Source: Bacteroidales bacterium (lineage in GTDB: Bacteria; Bacteroidota; Bacteroidia; Bacteroidales; Paludibacteraceae). From it: a stretch of 5,676 nucleotides of DNA. Numbering within the stretch: position 1 is the first letter of the stretch; each line of letters begins with the position of its first letter. The stretch is from NCBI GenBank assembly GCA_900768725.1, contig CAAGDU010000175.1, positions 1 through 5,676 of the forward strand, given 5' to 3'. Below the pieces are notes generated by a model. That model did not search any database and was not told the DNA's origin. It worked only from the letters and a program-made list of their open reading frames with translations. Below, one piece after another: positions 1 to 3,820 of the stretch. The translations under genes and the position numbers were made by a program.

Positions 1-1067
1 CTGACGGATTCAACAACCGCCGCGAAGGAGGTCGCCCTCGTCAGCGTTTTAACCGTCCTGCAGACGGACAGGTGCGCGCCGAGCGCGTAACGCCGCGTCC
101 GCGGTACAATGCCGAGGGGAGCGAGTATCAACCGCGTCCGCGGTTCAACAACGGAAACCAATCCGACTATCAGCAACGTCCGCGCTTCAACAACCGCGGC
201 TATAACAGAAACAACAGTAGCAACGAGAACAACGGCTACAACGGTAACGGCGATGGTCAGCAACGGACATTTCGTCCGCGTCCGCAGCGCAATGCCGGCG
301 TATATAGCCAGCGCAAACGCCAGACCTATCAGAAGCAATACGAAGACCCCACGAAGCCTATTCGCTTGAATAAGTACCTCGCCAATGCGGGCATCTGCTC
401 GCGCCGTGAGGCAGATGATTTTATTCAGGCGGGTGTTATCTCGGTGAACGGCGTGGTGGTTGACTCGCTGGGCGCGAAGGTGCTGCCGACCGATAAAGTG
501 CAGTTCCACGACCAGCCCGTGCGCCGCGAGCGCAAGGTGTATATCCTGCTCAACAAGCCGAAGAACACCGTAACGACCACCGACGACCCGCAGGAGCGCC
601 ACACGGTGATTGACATCGTGCGCAACGCCTGCTCCGAGCGTATCTACCCTGTGGGCAGGCTCGACCGCAACACCACGGGCGTGCTCCTGCTGACCAACGA
701 CGGCGACTTGGCTGCCAAACTGACGCATCCGAAGTTCGGCAAGAAGAAGATTTATGCCGTTACGCTCGACCGCGATATAGAGGAAGCAGACGAGGCAGTA
801 GTACGCGAGGGCATCGTGCTGGATGATGAGAAGATAGTGCCCGATGCTTTGGAGTTCCCGAAAGAGGATCGCCGGCATATCGGCTTGGAGATTCACTCCG
901 GGCAGAACCGCGTGGTGCGCCGTATCTTCGAGAAAGTGGGCTATAAGGTGATGCAACTGGACCGCGTTTCGTTCGCCGGTCTTACCAAGAAGAATGTTGC
1001 CCGCGGCAAATACCGTTTCCTCACGCCCAAGGAGGTTTCGATGCTCCAGATGGGTGCATTTGAGTAG
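1..1067 (+). CDS. rluB: RsuA/RluB-family 23S/16S rRNA pseudouridine synthase, 5' end outside the window
   Basis: Isomerises a specific uridine in ribosomal RNA to pseudouridine in the cytoplasm. The frame is open to the left edge (first full codon at 3), so the GTG at 72 is probably internal; residues here are numbered from it. Residues 1-95 are low-complexity, rich in Arg, Asn, Gly and Gln, with repeated RPRFNN-like motifs. An S4 RNA-binding domain follows (about 96-145; IRLNKYLANAGICSRREAD). The synthase domain (about 155-300) has the family signature GRLDRNTTGVLLLTNDGDL with the presumed catalytic Asp198 (codon 663-665), plus the conserved LLNKPK and SGQNRVVRRIF motifs. The TAG stop is at 1065-1067 and a hairpin terminator follows within 30 bases. 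The family is clear. The target (RluB-like 23S, RsuA-like 16S or RluF-like) is not resolved, so the symbol is a best family-level guess. Confidence 0.93.
   Translation, partial: DGFNNRREGGRPRQRFNRPADGQVRAERVTPRPRYNAEGSEYQPRPRFNNGNQSDYQQRPRFNNRGYNRNNSSNENNGYNGNGDGQQRTFRPRPQRNAGVYSQRKRQTYQKQYEDPTKPIRLNKYLANAGICSRREADDFIQAGVISVNGVVVDSLGAKVLPTDKVQFHDQPVRRERKVYILLNKPKNTVTTTDDPQERHTVIDIVRNACSERIYPVGRLDRNTTGVLLLTNDGDLAAKLTHPKFGKKKIYAVTLDRDIEEADEAVVREGIVLDDEKIVPDALEFPKEDRRHIGLEIHSGQNRVVRRIFEKVGYKVMQLDRVSFAGLTKKNVARGKYRFLTPKEVSMLQMGAFE
3..345 (+). repeat. Arg/Asn/Gly-rich low-complexity tail with degenerate RPRFNN repeats
   Basis: This part of the pseudouridine synthase encodes a probably disordered basic tail. 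An 18-base unit reading CGTCCGCGSTTCAACAAC occurs at 135-152 and 177-194, with a degenerate copy at 96-110. The peptide shows RPRYN, RPRFNN, RPRFNN and RPRPQRN in succession, then an Asn-rich run (NNSSNENNGYNGNG). The reading frame upstream of 72 continues the same composition (FNNRREGGRPRQRFNRP), which supports a start outside the window. Such tails commonly bind RNA; that role is inferred here. Confidence 0.8.
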
Positions 1068-1090
1068 GAATAGATTATTAGATTGATAGA

Positions 1091-1130
1091 AAAACGCCAT
1101 CCTGAGATTTCGGGATGGCGTTTTGTTTTT
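1091..1130. terminator. bidirectional intrinsic terminator between convergent genes
   Basis: CGCCATCC (1095-1102) pairs perfectly with GGATGGCG (1113-1120); a T-G and a G-C pair can extend the stem inward, leaving a 6-base loop. The stem is flanked by AAAA on the left and TTTTGTTTTT on the right, so each strand has a U-tract after the hairpin. On the plus strand it follows the pseudouridine synthase stop by 23 bases. On the minus strand it begins next to the stop codon (TAA at 1131-1129) of the C-S lyase gene. It therefore probably ends both transcripts. Confidence 0.88.
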
Positions 1131-2364
1131 ATTGGCAGGCATCTCGCAGTCGCTCCAATGCTTGTTGGAGCACGGCGCGGGGGCAGCCTACGTTCATGCG
1201 CATGAAGCCTTCGCCGCCGTGTCCGAACATCTCGCCGTCGTTGAGCGCGAGGCGGGCGCGGTTGACAAACATATCCACCAGCGCCTCATGCGACAGCCCT
1301 AACGCCCTGCAGTCGAGCCACACGAGGAACGACGCCTCGGGGCGGACGACCTTCACCTGCGGCAGGTGCTCCGCCAAGAACTGCTCGGCGAAGAGGATGT
1401 TCTGCTCGATATAGGTTATCAGTTGCTGCCGCCACGGTTCGCCCTTGCGATAGGCGGCGATGGTGGCAATAGGGGCAAAGATGTTCGGTTCGCTCAGTTC
1501 GTTGGTGTCGAGCCAATGGTAGTAGCGTTCGCGGATGTCGGGGTTGGGGATGACGCTGTACGCACTGATGATACCCGCCATGTTAAAGGTCTTGGTGGGT
1601 GCCATAAAGGTGATGCTGTTCATCGCCGCCTCCTCCGACACGCTGGCGAAGGGGATATGCTTATGCCCGAAGAGCGCGAGGTCGGCGTGTATCTCATCGC
1701 TGATGACGAGGATATGGTGCTCGTAGCAGTAGTGCGCCAACGCCTGCAACCACTCCCGCGACCAACAGATACCGATGGGGTTATGCGGGTTGGAGAGGAG
1801 AAAGACAGACGAATCACAAGCCTCCCATGACCCCCTCCTGCTCCCCCTACAAAGGGGGAGAGTTAGTGAATTACCATCGTCTGTAGATACTAATCTTACT
1901 CCCTCCCTTTGTAGGGAGGGAAGGGGTGGGTCTTGGGCTACTTTTCTTCCATTCCCCTCAATCACCTGCCGAAAGATATGATAAACGGGCTCCATGATTG
2001 CCACGCTGTCGCCGGGCTTGGTGAAGAGGTTAAGGGCGGTGCCGATACCTTTGACCACGCCCGGGATATAGGAAATCCACTCGGGCTGTATCTGCCAGCC
2101 ATGGTGCGAGCGAACCCATTCGATGATGGCGGGGCGGTAGTCGGCAGGCTCGATGGTGTAGCCCAAGACGGGGTGCTCCAGCCGTTGACGGATGGCATCA
2201 AAGATGAAGTCGGGCGTAGCGAAGTCCATGTCGGCGACCCACATCGGCAGCAGGTCGTCTTTGCCGTCCTCGTTGCGGTACATCGGAAACCGTTCCCGCA
2301 GTGCATCGGTCTTCAGCGCCCCGCTACCGCGCCGGTCTATGAGAGTATCAAAGGGAGATTGCAT
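1129..2364 (-). CDS. MalY/PatB-family PLP-dependent C-S lyase (cystathionine beta-lyase-like), with an internal palindromic-element insert
   Basis: Fold-type I PLP enzyme, 411 residues, probably cytoplasmic. Family members cleave the C-S bond of cystathionine or cysteine conjugates, giving pyruvate, ammonia and a thiol. Visible landmarks are DLLPMWVADMDFATP (38-51), GYT (68-70), EPVYHIF (125-131), SNPHNPIG (191-198), SDEIHADL with PLP-contacting Asp223 (222-229), APTKTFNMAG with the Schiff-base Lys258 (255-264), and GFMRMNVGCPR with carboxylate-binding Arg389 (386-396). All key residues are present. Residues about 143-182 are unlike the family and are encoded by a palindromic repeat element. 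The protein is about 20 residues longer than E. coli MalY as I recall it (390), and about 14 of these fall in this stretch. The start ATG (2364-2362) has no Shine-Dalgarno sequence. It lies 79 bp after the upstream PLP gene on the same strand, so co-transcription is likely. Activity with the insert is not proven; the intact frame argues for function. Confidence 0.9.
   Translation of the reverse strand: MQSPFDTLIDRRGSGALKTDALRERFPMYRNEDGKDDLLPMWVADMDFATPDFIFDAIRQRLEHPVLGYTIEPADYRPAIIEWVRSHHGWQIQPEWISYIPGVVKGIGTALNLFTKPGDSVAIMEPVYHIFRQVIEGNGRKVAQDPPLPSLQREGVRLVSTDDGNSLTLPLCRGSRRGSWEACDSSVFLLSNPHNPIGICWSREWLQALAHYCYEHHILVISDEIHADLALFGHKHIPFASVSEEAAMNSITFMAPTKTFNMAGIISAYSVIPNPDIRERYYHWLDTNELSEPNIFAPIATIAAYRKGEPWRQQLITYIEQNILFAEQFLAEHLPQVKVVRPEASFLVWLDCRALGLSHEALVDMFVNRARLALNDGEMFGHGGEGFMRMNVGCPRAVLQQALERLRDACQ
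1819..1939. repeat. nested palindromic repeat element inside a coding region
   Basis: Two inverted arms of 34 bases, at 1829-1862 and 1899-1932, match at 27 of 34 positions; each ends in GACCC/GGGTC. Each arm is also a hairpin. The left has CTCCCCCT and AGGGGGAG around an ACAA loop (1841-1860). The right has TCCCTCCCT and AGGGAGGGA around a TTGT loop (1900-1921). A 36-base centre separates the arms and carries TTAGT/ACTAA near its ends. Weaker symmetry (AGCC...CCCA against TTGGGCT) extends the likely limits to 1819-1939. No open reading frame, transposase or clear target-site duplication is visible. It resembles dispersed palindromic repeats or a small MITE. The minus-strand gene reads through it in frame (peptide begins DPPLPSLQREG). 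Confidence 0.87.
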
Positions 2365-2375
2365 AGGATTGATTT

Positions 2376-2438
2376 TTCTATGTTTTCTGGCAATTCTAGG
2401 AATCCTAGAAATTCTAGTTTTTCTAGATTTTCTAGGGG
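2376..2438. repeat. 9-bp tandem repeat TTCTAGNNN, seven units
   Basis: Seven consecutive 9-bp units start at 2376, 2385, 2394, 2403, 2412, 2421 and 2430. The last five carry CTAG at exact 9-bp spacing (2396, 2405, 2414, 2423, 2432); the first two are degenerate (TTCTAT, TTCTGG). Overlapping palindromes result, for example TTCTAGGA-A-TCCTAGAA at 2394-2410. The array fills most of the 79-bp gap between the two minus-strand PLP genes, starting 6 bases from the stop codon of the upstream gene (2446-2444). I see no clear Bacteroidota promoter in this gap, so the array is probably transcribed as intercistronic RNA. Confidence 0.93.
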
Positions 2439-2443
2439 AAAAA

Positions 2444-3622
2444 CTATCTCCCCGCTGCTTGCCGAATATCCGCGAGTATATCCTTTGGGTCTTCGAGCCC
2501 GATAGATAGCCGAATCACGGTGTCTCGCACGTCCATCTCGCGCCTGCGCTCGGGCGTGAAAGGTCCGAAGATGGTGCTGGCGGGGTGGATGGCGAGCGAG
2601 CGGTTGTCGAAGAGGTTGGTCGCACGTTTGATGAGTTGCAGCCGGTTGATAAATCGGAAGCATGCCTCTTGGCTCTCCAGCTCGATGGTCATCATCGCGC
2701 CTGCCGTCTGCCCGAACTGCGCCGCCGCAAGGTCATGATACGGGTTGTCGGCAAGCCCTATGTAGTTCACCTTCACCCCCTCTGCCTCGTCGTGGAGGCG
2801 TTGCGCTACAGTGAGTGCCGAAGCCGCCTGCCGCTGGTAGCGCACGGCAAGGGTTTCTAACCCGAGCGTCTGCATGTAGGCGGCGTGGGGTGTCATGTAC
2901 GCCCCGAGGCAATAGAGCATGTCCGTCTTCACGCGCTTGCCGAAGTCCCCCGCCGTCCCGTAGTCTATCACCAGCCCGCCGAGCGACGTTGCTCCGCCGG
3001 AGAGGTATTTGGTGGACGACACCACCTCTATGTCCACGCCGAGCGCGTGCGCGGAGAACTGCGTGAAGGGAATCATCGTCGTGTCTGCCACAAGAAAGGT
3101 GCCCTTCCTGTGGCATACCTCTGCCAACATCCGCAGGTCTGCAACCTCCAACTGCGGGTTGGTGATAATCTCCACGAATACACACGCCGTCTGCTCGTCC
3201 ACCGCCTGCTCCACCTCCGCGGGCCGGGTCAGGTCGCAGATATGTGCCTCCACGCCGAAGCGCGGCAGCATGTCGGCGATGAGTTGGTAGGTGTTGCCGA
3301 AGAGGTGCCGCGAGCAAACGATGTTCTTCCCCTGCTCCGCGAGGGCAAAGAGCGTTGCGGAAATAGCCGCCATGCCCGAGTTGAGGGCAATCACGTTGGC
3401 AGCACCCGTCAGGGCTTTCACTTTGTCCTCCAAGCAGGTTACGGTCGGGTTAATCACGCGCGAGTAGTCGGGGGCGATGACGCGTCCGCAGAACACGTCG
3501 CTCATCGTCGCCGCATCGTTGAACTCGAAGGCGACACTATGATACACAGGCATGGAGAGGGCTCCCCATGCGTCTTGCCGTTGGTACGGCGTTTGGATAG
3601 CGAGAGTGGAAGAAGACAACAT
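2444..3622 (-). CDS. Cys/Met-metabolism PLP-dependent enzyme (cystathionine gamma-synthase / O-acyl-homoserine sulfhydrylase-like)
   Basis: A 392-residue fold-type I enzyme of the trans-sulfuration family, probably cytoplasmic. Members replace or eliminate the gamma-substituent of homoserine esters, cystathionine or methionine. Motifs: YSRVINPT (53-60), whose Tyr and Arg bind the cofactor phosphate of the neighbouring subunit; NSGMAA (81-86) for PLP phosphate; VADTT with Asp180 for the pyridine nitrogen; SSTKYLSGGATSLGG with Schiff-base Lys205; VIRLSIGLED with Arg371 for the substrate carboxylate. Length is normal for the family. The usual LYG motif reads LFG (Phe108), so the Tyr that stacks on PLP in most members is missing; I recall Phe here in some O-succinylhomoserine sulfhydrylase-like proteins. 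Substrate and symbol (metB, metY, metZ or mgl) are left open. A C-S lyase gene follows on the same strand, which fits a cystathionine-to-homocysteine route. Start ATG is at 3622-3620, stop TAG at 2446-2444. Confidence 0.92.
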   Translation of the reverse strand: MLSSSTLAIQTPYQRQDAWGALSMPVYHSVAFEFNDAATMSDVFCGRVIAPDYSRVINPTVTCLEDKVKALTGAANVIALNSGMAAISATLFALAEQGKNIVCSRHLFGNTYQLIADMLPRFGVEAHICDLTRPAEVEQAVDEQTACVFVEIITNPQLEVADLRMLAEVCHRKGTFLVADTTMIPFTQFSAHALGVDIEVVSSTKYLSGGATSLGGLVIDYGTAGDFGKRVKTDMLYCLGAYMTPHAAYMQTLGLETLAVRYQRQAASALTVAQRLHDEAEGVKVNYIGLADNPYHDLAAAQFGQTAGAMMTIELESQEACFRFINRLQLIKRATNLFDNRSLAIHPASTIFGPFTPERRREMDVRDTVIRLSIGLEDPKDILADIRQAAGR

Positions 3623-3627
3623 GTTAT

Positions 3628-3676
3628 TTACGAATTACGAATTACGATTTACGATTTACGAATTACGATTTGCGTT
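3628..3676. repeat. 7-bp tandem repeat TTACGAW, seven units
   Basis: Units begin at 3628, 3635, 3642, 3649, 3656, 3663 and 3670. The first six are TTACGAA or TTACGAT; the seventh is degenerate (TTGCGTT). TACG recurs at exact 7-bp spacing from 3629 to 3667. The array ends five bases before the start codon of the minus-strand Cys/Met enzyme gene and lies between that gene and its proposed promoter (3693-3724). It would therefore form most of the 5' untranslated leader, read as TCGTAAW repeats in the RNA. Heptameric short tandem repeats are known in cyanobacteria and, as I recall, in Bacteroidota genomes. Confidence 0.93.
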
Positions 3677-3692
3677 GGGTAAAAAACGGTTG

Positions 3693-3724
3693 CAAAAGTA
3701 CTGCTTTTTGGTGAGATATGCAAG
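3693..3724 (-). promoter_or_regulatory. Bacteroidota-type promoter for the minus-strand PLP gene pair
   Basis: Read on the minus strand, CTTG (3724-3721) is followed after 20 bases by TACTTTTG (3700-3693). This fits the Bacteroidota housekeeping sigma pattern TTTG-N19-21-TAnnTTTG, with one mismatch at -33. Transcription would start near 3686-3688, giving a leader of about 65 bases containing the heptamer array. Confidence 0.6.
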
Positions 3725-3758
3725 GTTTTGGCGATTTTTGTAGAAAATAAGTCTTTTA

Positions 3759-3790
3759 TTTGTATGGATAAAAAAAGAAATGTACTTTTG
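3759..3790 (+). promoter_or_regulatory. Bacteroidota-type promoter for the pectate lyase gene
   Basis: TTTG (3759-3762), a 20-base spacer and TACTTTTG (3783-3790) match the Bacteroidota -33/-7 consensus exactly. The start site would be near 3796, leaving a short A/T-rich leader of about 25 bases before the ATG at 3821. There is no Shine-Dalgarno sequence, as is usual in this phylum. I see no operator or riboswitch in the rest of the 198-bp divergent intergenic region. Confidence 0.75.
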
Positions 3791-3820
3791 CATCGTTTTT
3801 TAACAAAAATCTTTGATATC

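Noticed and set aside
72..74. GTG as the start codon of the pseudouridine synthase
   Set aside because: The frame stays open from 3 to 71 and encodes the same Arg/Asn/Gly-rich repeats, so the gene begins outside the window.
1819..1939. An intergenic terminator or gene boundary splitting the C-S lyase into two genes
   Set aside because: The frame is continuous through the palindromes, no T-tract follows either hairpin, and both halves are needed to make one complete enzyme.
1819..1939. An insertion sequence
   Set aside because: It is too short, has no coding capacity of its own and shows no clear target-site duplication.
2365..2443. A separate promoter for the C-S lyase gene
   Set aside because: I found only a weak TAGTTTTT-like match to the -7 box and no paired TTTG; co-transcription with the upstream gene is simpler.
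3628..3676. CRISPR-like direct repeats
   Set aside because: Units are 7 bp and adjacent, without spacers; this is a simple tandem repeat. The same applies to the 9-bp array at 2376-2438.
1115..3682. Plus-strand open frames opposite the two PLP genes, the longest 265 codons (2885-3682)
   Set aside because: They are antisense to strongly conserved coding sequence in GC-rich DNA, and their translations are of shadow type with no family motif.
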